From positions 681,524-745,523 of the forward strand of contig RXJH01000003.1 of the NCBI GenBank assembly GCA_003987725.1: 64,000 bases of DNA, written 5' to 3'. The notes beneath the pieces are model-generated. The model made no database searches and was not told the origin of the DNA. It worked only from the letters and a program-made list of their open reading frames with translations. The translations under genes and the position numbers were made by a program. The stretch comes from Hyphomicrobium sp. (GTDB lineage Bacteria; Pseudomonadota; Alphaproteobacteria; Rhizobiales; Hyphomicrobiaceae). Positions 8,631-16,391 of the stretch are shown here, in pieces. Positions within the stretch are counted from its first letter, which is position 1, and each line of letters opens with the position of its first letter.

Positions 8631-8882
8631 ATGGTTCGGTTAAAGCTGCCAAGGAAGCGCGAGGGAGATCAGATACTACTCAGATTTCCCGAAGGATCGG
8701 ACCTGCGCTCTAAACTGCAGACCGCTGCGGAAAAGGACGGTCGCACCACCACCGCAGAGATCGTTCACCGACTTGAACAAAGTCTCGAACGAACCGGCTC
8801 GCCTGATGACGTGCTTGAGGTAGTCCTGCGGATCGAACGGCAGCTACAAAAGTTAATAAGCGCGTCCGAGCCTCGACGGTAG
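8631..8882 (+). CDS. Arc-family ribbon-helix-helix DNA-binding protein
   Basis: The 83-residue protein contains DQILLRFPEGSDLRSKLQTA followed by EKDGRTTTAEIVHRLEQSLE. This is the strand-helix-helix pattern of Arc-like repressors: the LRFPEG strand enters the DNA groove and the two helices form the dimer. AGGAGG lies 9 bp before the ATG. The C-terminal ~25 residues are helical. It probably represses itself and the divergent 8521 gene through the palindrome at 8584-8602. On islands such proteins commonly control excision or transfer; that role is not shown here. Confidence 0.78.
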   Translation: MVRLKLPRKREGDQILLRFPEGSDLRSKLQTAAEKDGRTTTAEIVHRLEQSLERTGSPDDVLEVVLRIERQLQKLISASEPRR

Positions 8883-8886
8883 CGAA

Positions 8887-8900
8887 TGCAATTAATTTCA
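8887..8900 (-). repeat. Dispersed 14-bp motif, copy 2 (reverse)
   Basis: TGCAATTAATTTCA, the exact reverse complement of copy 1. It begins four bases after the stop of the Arc-like gene. Confidence 0.6.
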
Positions 8901-9019
8901 GCGAGGGTTTTTGGATTACCGTAGTCGCTGCTCGCCGGCTTCCCGTTTGGAGCCAAGCCGGTGATCGCACGCTGACCACGAAGAACTGAGAGCCACGCTA
9001 TGTCCGTACCGACGAAGAA

Positions 9020-9033
9020 TGAAATTAATCGCA
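9020..9033 (+). repeat. Dispersed 14-bp motif, copy 3 (one mismatch)
   Basis: TGAAATTAATCGCA followed by AAT; faces copy 2 as an inverted pair. Confidence 0.5.
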
Positions 9034-9291
9034 AATAGAGCTGCATTTCAATTGACCAGCAGCAGCTCAGTGAGAGTATAGAACGATCAAGGGAACGGAC
9101 ATGCGCTCGGTCAGTCCGGCATAAAAGCAAGCTCGCCACTGACGGTATTCAGCCCGTAGATAGAGCATGTACGTGGCCTGTTCGTTCCCAAAGCACCGCC
9201 CGGAAAGAGGTGTTTGAGAGCCCTGAGTCTGCAGCTCGGGGCTTTCTTGCGTCGAGTACAGAGACCAAGAGTGAGACCCAGGAGGGGTGAA

Positions 9292-9843
9292 GTGAGACGA
9301 TTGGTATATGCAACGCTCATGTTGGGCGTCCTGTCTGGCTCAGCAGTAGCAGGCGAGTGGCGCTACCAGCGTGTTGAGGACACGTTCCAGGGTGACAACT
9401 ACACCGCGATGGTCAAAACCGGTAAAATGCTAGCCGGCTTCCAGTGCAAAGACTTCTTCGACATCACATTCAGCTTCATCACGCCCGAACGGGCCAAGGA
9501 TGGCGAGACCGTCAATGGTAAGGCGACGATCGCTTACATTGTTGACGACGCTGAGCCGGTTGAAATCGAAGCCGAACTCTTTGTTGGCGGCACCGGCTTC
9601 TACATTTTCGACGCAACCGACAAAGGCCTCCGCAACGCTGAGACTTCGGCTGTCGTCAACTTCGCCCGACGAGTCGTGACGGCGAAGAAACGGTTCGCGG
9701 TTGCCGGCAAGATGAATGGTCAGATCATCTATTCGAACAACTTCGAGATCGCTGAAGTGTCGAAGGCCCTGGGCCAGCTCCTCGCCGGCTGCCAGTACGC
9801 GACCGACAACATGAAGGGCGGCAGATTTCCCGCAGAGAAGTAG
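9292..9843 (+). CDS. Secreted hypothetical protein
   Basis: A GTG at 9292 follows AGGAGGGG at ideal distance and gives a signal peptide (RRLVYATLMLGVLSGSAVAG, cleavage likely after AVAG). This start is better than the longer frame from 9214, whose first 26 residues are an arginine-rich run. The mature ~160 residues contain two Cys (FQCKDFF, AGCQYAT) that may form a disulfide, and alternating hydrophobic strands, suggesting a periplasmic beta-rich domain. No family recognised. It is alone between motif-bearing non-coding stretches in the island. Confidence 0.62.
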   Translation: MRRLVYATLMLGVLSGSAVAGEWRYQRVEDTFQGDNYTAMVKTGKMLAGFQCKDFFDITFSFITPERAKDGETVNGKATIAYIVDDAEPVEIEAELFVGGTGFYIFDATDKGLRNAETSAVVNFARRVVTAKKRFAVAGKMNGQIIYSNNFEIAEVSKALGQLLAGCQYATDNMKGGRFPAEK

Positions 9844-9949
9844 CCAGGGACCTGATCATCAGTATCCGGATTAATTTAGCCAGATCATTGAGAGTGCTGC
9901 TTTCGACAGGAGGTGGCGCTCTTTTGTTATGCAGTCGTTAAGCAGAGGG

Positions 9950-9963
9950 TGAAATTAATTGCA
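9950..9963 (+). repeat. Dispersed 14-bp motif, copy 4
   Basis: TGAAATTAATTGCA followed by AAA, identical to copy 1 over 14 bp. Confidence 0.6.
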
Positions 9964-10442
9964 AAATAAGCATTGGGCAGTCGCATATTGGACCGCACGG
10001 CCTTCGAGGCAGCTTTGAAAGCGCCGTCCGCGCCCTCGTTGTAGTGTTCCGATAAGCCTTGGCGGCAGCACGCCAGGTGTCGAGCGACCGAGGGTCGCCC
10101 GGCTTGGTCTGCTCGTGCATCTGGCTTTTGCCGTCGCTCATTTCAAAAAGTGTTCGCGGTGTCGCAGGTTTAGGCCGAGCATAGACCAGCCATGTGCCGA
10201 ATTCGAGCCCGGCGGCAGTCGGTAAGATGCGCCGTTGTCTAAATACTCCCGTCCCACATACGGGGCAGAAAGGAGTATAGCATGAACACAACGATCATCT
10301 GGCTTGACGTTCCACCGTCAGCCAGCACCGCCATCGTTATCGTGACGACACGGTAAAGTAAGGCAATAGGTGAGCTCACGCTGACAAGGCGTGGGCTGCC
10401 TACGCGCCGGGTGGTTTGACGCCGAGCCGCATTTCCGTAGTG

Positions 10443-10456
10443 TGCAATTAATTGCA
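10443..10456. repeat. Dispersed 14-bp motif, copy 5 (full palindrome)
   Basis: TGCAATTAATTGCA, a perfect 14-bp palindrome sharing the ATTAATTGCA half of the other copies; lies ~165 bp before the excisionase-like gene. Confidence 0.6.
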
Positions 10457-10620
10457 AATCCGGAGCGTTTCATTGCCAAGACAGTTAATCTTGCACAGAA
10501 TGCAGGGCGTGGTGAGGATGCGCCGCGCGCTGTCTATTCCGCCCTTATCGCAGCCGGCAAGGTCGTCAGCCACTGCCGTCAACTCCATTGCGGGACTGAC
10601 GGGCGACATCTGGCTGGCCC

Positions 10621-10944
10621 GTGGCTGAGTCTTTACTAACTCCGCAGGAAGCGGCGGCCGAACTTGATATGTGCCTTAAGACGTTCATAGTACATGTCCG
10701 TCATGGACGTATCAGAGCGGTCCAATACGGCACGGGTCAGACGCGCAAGAGGCGCAAATTCCGGCCGGCTGCTCTGGAGGAGTTTCGTACTCGCCAGGAA
10801 GGGTTTGAGTTCGCGCCATGTCAGTCTTCAAAACCGAGAAGAGCCCGTACTACCAGTATGACTTCCAGCTCGGCGGTGTTCGATATAATGGAAGTACAAA
10901 GCGCACCTCGCTCAAGGAAGCGCGGGCCGAAGAACTTCGATTAA
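10621..10944 (+). CDS. Excisionase-like helix-turn-helix protein
   Basis: Residues 4-60 (SLLTPQEAAAELDMCLKTF, then HVRHGRIRAVQYGTG and RKFRPAALEEF) follow the winged helix-turn-helix pattern of MerR/Xis-type small DNA-binding proteins (HTH_17). The only start keeping the full motif is the GTG at 10621; no strong ribosome binding site is visible. The reading frame overlaps the integrase start by 127 bp, and its last ~40 residues look non-conserved. Position directly before the integrase fits a recombination directionality factor that helps excise the island; this is inference. Confidence 0.6.
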   Translation: MAESLLTPQEAAAELDMCLKTFIVHVRHGRIRAVQYGTGQTRKRRKFRPAALEEFRTRQEGFEFAPCQSSKPRRARTTSMTSSSAVFDIMEVQSAPRSRKRGPKNFD

Positions 10945-11960
10945 AGAACGAGGCGCGCGAAGAGCACGCACAGCAGAAGAAGCTCTTCAATGGCCCGCTC
11001 ACGGTACAGGCCGCAATCGGTCGCTACTGGACAGAGGTCGGCCAGCATCACTCGGGTTCAGCAGACACGCTCCGCGATCTGAAGAGGCTTCAGACCAAGC
11101 TCGGTCCGAGCACGCTGTTGTCCGACATCAAAGACGATACGATCGCTGCTCTCGTCTCTTGGCGCGCGGAGCACACGTACAAGCACAAGAAGACGATGAA
11201 GGACGGTTCGCCCGCTCCGAGGATTTCGAACGCCACCGTCAACCGCACGACGACTGACATCCTGCAGAAACTGTTCAGCCGGGCGAAGCGGACCTGGAAG
11301 CACAATTTTCCGGATGAGCCATGTTGGAAGGACCATATGCTGCCGGAACCGCCTGAGCGAGTCCGTGAGCTTGACACGCATGAGGCCGAGGCGCTCGACG
11401 ACGCTGTCCGTGACGATTACGCCGACTGGTTCGAATACGCTCGCACTGCAGCCACGCGCCTCGACGAGACGTTGATCCGCTGGTCGAATGTCCACTGGCA
11501 CGCCAACCGCATCGAGACGATCGGCAAGGGCGGTCACCCGGTACGCACGCCGATCACCGAGTCGCTCCTTGCGATACTGGAGCGCTGCCGCGGGAAGCAT
11601 CCTGAGTTCGTCTTCACCTACGTCGCGAAAGTCACGCGCAAAGATAAAAAGACCGGCCAGCAATGGGAGAAGGGTAAGCGCTACCCAATTACCTACGAAG
11701 GGGCCAAGACCCAATGGAAGCGCCTCAGAGGCCGTGCGAAGGTCAAGAATTTCCGGCTGCACGACCTCCGGCACGACGTCGGGACGAAAGTTTTGCGTGA
11801 GACCGGCAACCTAAAGATCGCGCAGAAGCTACTCAACCATAGGGATATCAAGACGACGGCGAAGTACGCTCACGTATTCGACGATGACCTTCGCGACGCG
11901 CTAGAACGAGTCGCCAAGTCCCAGAAAAAGTCCCAGAAAAAAACGAAGGAGGTAGCTTAG
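10818..11960 (+). CDS. Tyrosine recombinase / island integrase
   Basis: A 380-residue phage-type integrase. The N-terminal arm-binding part has the FQLGGVRYNGSTKRTSLKEA strand pattern; the core-binding domain follows. Catalytic residues are recognisable: Arg in ATRLDETLI, HDLRH (His-x-x-Arg), His in LNHRDIKTTAKYAHV and the nucleophile Tyr in KYAHV. The C-terminus repeats SQKKSQKK. It ends 40 bp before a tRNA-Pro 3' fragment in the same orientation, the usual arrangement at one end of a tRNA-integrated island. All catalytic residues look intact, so the island may still be mobile. Confidence 0.9.
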   Translation: MSVFKTEKSPYYQYDFQLGGVRYNGSTKRTSLKEARAEELRLKNEAREEHAQQKKLFNGPLTVQAAIGRYWTEVGQHHSGSADTLRDLKRLQTKLGPSTLLSDIKDDTIAALVSWRAEHTYKHKKTMKDGSPAPRISNATVNRTTTDILQKLFSRAKRTWKHNFPDEPCWKDHMLPEPPERVRELDTHEAEALDDAVRDDYADWFEYARTAATRLDETLIRWSNVHWHANRIETIGKGGHPVRTPITESLLAILERCRGKHPEFVFTYVAKVTRKDKKTGQQWEKGKRYPITYEGAKTQWKRLRGRAKVKNFRLHDLRHDVGTKVLRETGNLKIAQKLLNHRDIKTTAKYAHVFDDDLRDALERVAKSQKKSQKKTKEVA

Positions 11961-12000
11961 TTGTTGATCGATATCGCATTTCCAGAGACCGCGCAGGAGC

Positions 12001-12045
12001 CTGGGGGACTGGGGGTCGGAGGTTCAAATCCTCTCGCTCCGACCA
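12001..12045 (+). mobile_element. Attachment site: 3' half of tRNA-Pro(GGG)
   Basis: The segment reads as tRNA positions 32 to the encoded CCA: U33, anticodon GGG (12003-12005), 3' anticodon stem ACTGG, a T arm GGAGG/TTCAAAT/CCTCT and acceptor strand CGCTCCG-A-CCA. The bases upstream do not pair with the anticodon stem and no D arm is present, so only the 3' half exists. This is the duplicated target left when an element integrates at the 3' half of a tRNA gene. The intact tRNA-Pro should lie at the other end, left of position 1. Confidence 0.82.
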
Positions 12046-12324
12046 TTTCTTTCAATGATGCAGCACTTTGATTGAGCGACGTCCGCGCGCGGTGTCGTGT
12101 GTCGCCAAATTGTAGGCCCGAATATCATTATGCATTTTTGTTTGTAGACGCTTTGCGCTCACTGCCTATTTCTGCGCCCTCCACTTCTATCCCCGTCGGC
12201 AGTTCAAAAAATCACAAGAGATAAGGTTTTTCTGCGCACGCCGCGAAAGCCAAAGTGCACGAGAGCCTTTGAGACGCAAACCGTTTGCGCCAATCGGAAT
12301 TCCAAGCGCGCGGAGTGAACAAGC

Positions 12325-12750
12325 ATGTCGACCGGTCCAACCCTTACTGAGCGCGAGGCGGAAACATTTCATCTTTGGGTGTTTTCCGACGCGCATGTTG
12401 CGACGGATCGAGTCGTGTCCGCCGCCATTCGAAATGGAATGGGCTTCATTCCGCCCGCCGGTTATCCGGAAAGTCTCGCGACGGCGCTGCGCCTGTCGGA
12501 AGAGGGAGGCGAACTTGGCGGCCCGGCGTTTCGCTGGGATATCGCACTCGACCTCGGAGACAATGCCGGACTTTGGGATCTTCCCGACGACGAGCAAGGC
12601 AAGGAGGTCGTCCGCCAGCTCGGCGTTTTGAAACACCATAAGCGCGAGCAGATCTATCCTGTGGCCGGCAATCACGATGTGGAAAAAGATGTGCGATCGT
12701 CCGATTGGGATATTCGTCGATCGCAATGATTTACCGAAGCTCTGCCAATT
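12325..12750 (+). pseudogene. Broken calcineurin-like metallophosphoesterase
   Basis: The first ~120 residues carry the metal-binding signatures of this superfamily: FSDAHV (Asp-x-His), DLGDNAG (GDxxx) and VAGNHDVEKD (GNHD). The family continues for several hundred residues with further His motifs, but the frame stops at 12729. In another frame just downstream, FVDRNDLPK at ~12710-12737 resembles the next conserved block, suggesting an internal deletion plus frameshift. It lies just outside the island's attachment site. A short intact protein cannot be excluded but would lack the later metal ligands. Confidence 0.6.
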
Positions 12751-13412
12751 AATGTCCGGTGACGCCCAAGAGGCAATAATGCCAAATGGCACTCACAGCC
12801 CAAAAGCCCGCAAATACTGCTTATATATTCTCCGTATAATGATTTCAGATATCGGCGCACTCGAGTGTGCGATGGTGCCGCCGCGGGCGTTTACAGGCTC
12901 ACCTTCGCCAACAGACCGATAAGTTCGCGCTCGCGGCCGCATGGCCCTGGTCTGCAGAGCAGCTGAGCGACGGCGGATTGGCGATGCAACGGCTCAGCTC
13001 CTGCTTTCCCGGCACCGAAGCGGCGCGTTCGCGAAGGGTGAAATGCTCAAATTTTTTCGCCACGCAGATCCGCCGCACTCCGGTGGCGCTATGGCAACTT
13101 GAGCAATATTAGCGTGTGCAAAGAATCGCCTCAGACTGTCAATTGCGCGACGCCCGGTGTATGCGGTCCATGGGCGGTTAGTAATCTGGCTTCATTTCAA
13201 GCTTCACCCACGGGATCAACCTTTAAAAGTTTCGAGTTAGTCCGAATGTTCTCGGTCGTTAGGCCGAGCATGAATCAAACGCGAAGTATTCGATGACCAT
13301 GCAGTGCGTCGAAAGGGCTGCGAACGGTTTGCCCGGCTGATTTTCGGCAAAATGCGTATGGTGTTTATTATGCGTGATGTGATGTTAACGTTGATTTTGA
13401 AAGGCATTTTTT
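12751..13412. other. Non-coding or decayed region
   Basis: About 660 bp with only short frames lacking motifs or ribosome binding sites. Probably the decayed remainder after the phosphoesterase pseudogene plus the promoter of the next gene. Confidence 0.45.
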
Positions 13413-14234
13413 ATGGATAAATTGCCGATCTCCTGTTTCATCATCGCCAAGAATGAAGCCGATCGCATCGCCCGTACCATTCGTTCCGTGCGGCCGTGGG
13501 TCGATGAAGTTGTCGTCGTCGATAGCCAAAGCGCCGACGATACCGTCCGCGTTGCCGCATCCGAAGGCTGCCGCGTGATCACGCAGCGATGGCTGGGCTT
13601 CGGTGGTCAAAAGCGATTTGCGGAAGACCAGTGCCGCAACGATTGGGTGCTGAACCTCGATGCAGATGAAGTCATCACGCCGTCGCTGAGACGAGAAATC
13701 ATTGCGCTCTTCGCGAACGTCATGCCGTCGCGCGTTGCTTACAGCATGCCGCTGGAACTCGTTTATCCGAACACCAAGCGGCCGAGACCGTGGGCGCGCG
13801 ATCACCACTACGTGCGATTATACGATCGCCGCGTCGTAAGATTTCGCAATTCCAAGGTCCACGACACAGTGGTGACTGACGGTCACGCCGTCGGCATACT
13901 TCGTGCGCCCGCTTACCACTATATGTTCCGCAGTTACGAGGACCTGAAGAGAAAGCTCGGCGAAAGAATGCAACTCTCCGCCAAGCACGCCAACTCGTCG
14001 CCAGCGGCGCTCGTCGCGCGAATGGTGCTCGAGTTCCCCGTAAACTTCTTCAAATATTATATCGGCCGAAGACATTTCATGGGAGGTCTGAACGGCCTGC
14101 GGTACTCATGGATCCAGGCCGATTACCGGCTGCTGAAGATTTTTCACATGTGGCGCGACAGAAGTTCTAACCGGCGGTCGCCGGATGCACCGGAAAGCCA
14201 TGGCGGCCCTGAAAATTTCGAAGTCGAAGCCTGA
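13413..14234 (+). CDS. Family 2 glycosyltransferase, WaaE/LgtF-like
   Basis: Begins ISCFIIAKNEADRIARTIRSV, followed by DEVVVVDSQSADDTV and the NLDADEV metal-binding motif (DxD) near residue 90. This is the GT-A fold of inverting family 2 enzymes, and the KNEAD-to-DADE spacing and C-terminal YYIGRRHFMGG region match the LPS-core glucosyltransferases of the WaaE/KdtX/LgtF group. At 273 residues the length is right. It probably adds a sugar to the lipopolysaccharide inner core on the cytoplasmic face. The following MsbA-like exporter (133-bp gap) fits such a role. Confidence 0.8.
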   Translation: MDKLPISCFIIAKNEADRIARTIRSVRPWVDEVVVVDSQSADDTVRVAASEGCRVITQRWLGFGGQKRFAEDQCRNDWVLNLDADEVITPSLRREIIALFANVMPSRVAYSMPLELVYPNTKRPRPWARDHHYVRLYDRRVVRFRNSKVHDTVVTDGHAVGILRAPAYHYMFRSYEDLKRKLGERMQLSAKHANSSPAALVARMVLEFPVNFFKYYIGRRHFMGGLNGLRYSWIQADYRLLKIFHMWRDRSSNRRSPDAPESHGGPENFEVEA

Positions 14235-14367
14235 GCCGAGCCTCAGTCTTCGGCGGCAGAATTGCCACTATGCGGCAAGCGGTCCGGGCCTTACGACAAA
14301 GCCCTTGGCACGGGGTCAAGGGTATCTGTGTACGATGCGAGTATGAGCGTCCGTTGACTTTGGTGGC

Positions 14368-16212
14368 ATGGCCAATCAACGTAGCCTCCGGCCGGCGAAA
14401 AACACGCGGATTCCATTTACGGGCGACATAGAGAAGCGGATGCCGACGACCATTGATCTTCTGAAGCGGCTGATGAGGGAAAACGGCCGCGAATATGCGC
14501 CGCAATACGCGCTCGTGATCGTTTGCATGTTGCTGGTTGCCGGCATGACGTCGCTGAGCGCCTACGTTCTGAAGTATGTGATCGATACGATTTTCGTCCA
14601 TCAGGATCGCGCCGCTCTCGTCGGAATTACCGTCGGCATTGTTGCGATATTCGTCGCCAAGGGATTCGCCGCCTACTTCTCCGAGGTCGTTCTCGGCAAC
14701 ATCGGCAATCGGCTTGTCGCGCAGACGCAAAAGCGCATGTTCGACCATATGCTAAAAGTCGATATGGCTTTCTTCCAGCAGCACACATCGAGCGAACTCG
14801 TCACCAGGATGTCGCATAACGCCAGCGCCGTCAGGGACATGCTGAATATGGTGTCGCTGAACCTCGGGCGGGATCTCTTCACGATCATCGGCCTCGTTGG
14901 AACGATGATTGTGCTGGATCCGATCCTATCGGCGATCGCTCTCGTCGGCGGCCCCGTTGCCGCGTTGTCGTCGCGCAAAATGGTCGAGCGCATCAAGAAG
15001 GCGACGCGAAGCGAAGTTCATTCCTTGAGCGGAATTATCCAAATCACGCGGGAAGTGAGTCAGGGCGCTCAGGTCGTAAAATCATTCCAGCTCGAAAATA
15101 AGATGCGCCAGCGCATGTTCGATGCGATCGAAGCCGTTCAGCGGATATCGAACAAGATGCTCGCGATTGGCGCCGGCGTGAATCCGCTTATGGAAACGAT
15201 CGGCGGTTGTGCCGTCGCCGCTGTCGTTTTTTATGCGGGTTGGCGCAACCTATATCACGGCGAAAGTCCCGGCCAGTTCTTCGCATTTATCACCGCGCTG
15301 CTGATGTGCGCCGATCCCGCGCGCCGCATTTCGCGCGTCCAGCTTCAGTTGGCCACCGCGTCCGTCGGCGTTCGCATGATGTATGAATTGATGGACACCC
15401 CCGCGCGCGAGAGCGAGCCGCCCGGCAAGCCCGAACTTCAGGTCACGAGTGGCGAGATCGTGCTCAGCGATGTTTCGTTCCGGTATCTTCCGAACAAGCC
15501 CGTGATCAACGGCATGAGCTTCTCTGTTCCGGCCGGCAAGGTGACGGCGCTCGTCGGCCATTCCGGGGGAGGGAAATCGACCGTATTCGCCTTGCTGCAA
15601 AGGCTTCGCGAACCCGACTCCGGTGACATCACGATCGATGGTCAGAAGATTGCCGATATCTCGCTTGTATCGCTCCGCCACAACATTTCGGTCGTCGGAC
15701 AGGATTCGTTTCTCTTCGAAGGCTCGATCATCGAGAACATCAGGGCCGGACTCGACAACGCGCCCGATGAGAAGTGCATCGAGGCCGCGAAAGCCGCAAG
15801 CGCTCACGAATTCATAATATCCTTGCCGCGCGGCTACGACAGCCAGGTCGGCGAACTTGGCACCCAAGTGTCCGGCGGTCAGCGGCAGCGCATCGCTCTC
15901 GCGCGCGCTTACCTCAAGAGCGCTCCGATTATCCTTCTCGATGAACCGACGTCAGCGCTGGATAGCGAAACCGAAGATGCCATTCAGCGCGAGCTGCGCA
16001 ACCTGACCAAGGGGAAGACGACGCTCGTCATCGCCCACCGCCTGTCGACCATTCTGCATGCCGACCTCATCCATGTGATCGAGGGGGGGCGCGTCATCGA
16101 AAGCGGATCGCACGATCAGTTGATCGCGAGCGGCGGCGCTTACAATCGTCTATTCAAGCTTCAATTCGCCAAATATCTCGAAAACAAACCCTCGATGGCA
16201 CAAGCGGTCTGA
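14368..16212 (+). CDS. MsbA-like ABC exporter (fused permease-ATPase)
   Basis: A half-transporter of 614 residues: six predicted membrane helices over residues ~45-340 and a C-terminal ATPase with Walker A GHSGGGKST, Q-loop (VVGQDSF), signature VSGGQRQR, Walker B IILLDEPTSALD and H-loop IAHRLST. The family exports lipid A-core, lipids or drugs as homodimers in the inner membrane. Following a core-type glycosyltransferase, a lipid or LPS precursor is the likely substrate. Start may be 14368 or the ATG at 14440. Confidence 0.82.
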   Translation: MANQRSLRPAKNTRIPFTGDIEKRMPTTIDLLKRLMRENGREYAPQYALVIVCMLLVAGMTSLSAYVLKYVIDTIFVHQDRAALVGITVGIVAIFVAKGFAAYFSEVVLGNIGNRLVAQTQKRMFDHMLKVDMAFFQQHTSSELVTRMSHNASAVRDMLNMVSLNLGRDLFTIIGLVGTMIVLDPILSAIALVGGPVAALSSRKMVERIKKATRSEVHSLSGIIQITREVSQGAQVVKSFQLENKMRQRMFDAIEAVQRISNKMLAIGAGVNPLMETIGGCAVAAVVFYAGWRNLYHGESPGQFFAFITALLMCADPARRISRVQLQLATASVGVRMMYELMDTPARESEPPGKPELQVTSGEIVLSDVSFRYLPNKPVINGMSFSVPAGKVTALVGHSGGGKSTVFALLQRLREPDSGDITIDGQKIADISLVSLRHNISVVGQDSFLFEGSIIENIRAGLDNAPDEKCIEAAKAASAHEFIISLPRGYDSQVGELGTQVSGGQRQRIALARAYLKSAPIILLDEPTSALDSETEDAIQRELRNLTKGKTTLVIAHRLSTILHADLIHVIEGGRVIESGSHDQLIASGGAYNRLFKLQFAKYLENKPSMAQAV

Positions 16213-16237
16213 TCTCGCTCGCACGCGACCTATGCAG

Positions 16238-16325
16238 ACACTCGGCCGTCGGCCTGGGTTGTGACAGGTAAGTGACGCCAGCAGGTCCTCCACGACCGGG
16301 CGTGCCCTGTGAATGGGCCGAGTGT
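16238..16325. repeat. Long-range inverted repeat between genes
   Basis: Perfect 10-bp arms ACACTCGGCC (16238-16247) and GGCCGAGTGT (16316-16325) flank 68 bp that hold a second pair (ACAGG / CCTGT). It lies in the 180-bp gap after the ABC exporter gene and may be a structured RNA or a processing/termination signal; no T-tract follows. Confidence 0.45.
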
Positions 16326-16391
16326 TGCTCTCGGGTCACGGATCATCCTCGCCAATTCGGCTATCTCAAGACGTGAGAGTTAGCGTGGGGA

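Larger units (their letters stand above)
8883..9291. other. Non-coding stretch with two motif copies
   Basis: About 400 bp without a supported gene. It carries an inverted pair of the 14-bp motif at 8887 and 9020, 120 bp apart. Confidence 0.5.
9844..10620. other. Gene-poor stretch before the integrase module
   Basis: About 780 bp with two copies of the 14-bp motif (9950, 10443). A TTG-started minus-strand frame at 9938-10291 and a 24-codon plus-strand frame at 10282-10356 behind AGGAG were considered, but neither is convincing. Confidence 0.45.

Noticed and set aside
9938-10291. TTG-started minus-strand frame with CxxC-like residues
   Set aside because: No ribosome binding site, no family, and it runs over a copy of the dispersed motif.
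10282-10356. 24-codon frame behind AGGAG, MNTTIIWLDV-
   Set aside because: Start recalls IS110-type transposases, but it is far too short and the rest does not match.
12187-12792. 201-residue minus-strand frame
   Set aside because: Antisense to the metallophosphoesterase remnant and without motifs.
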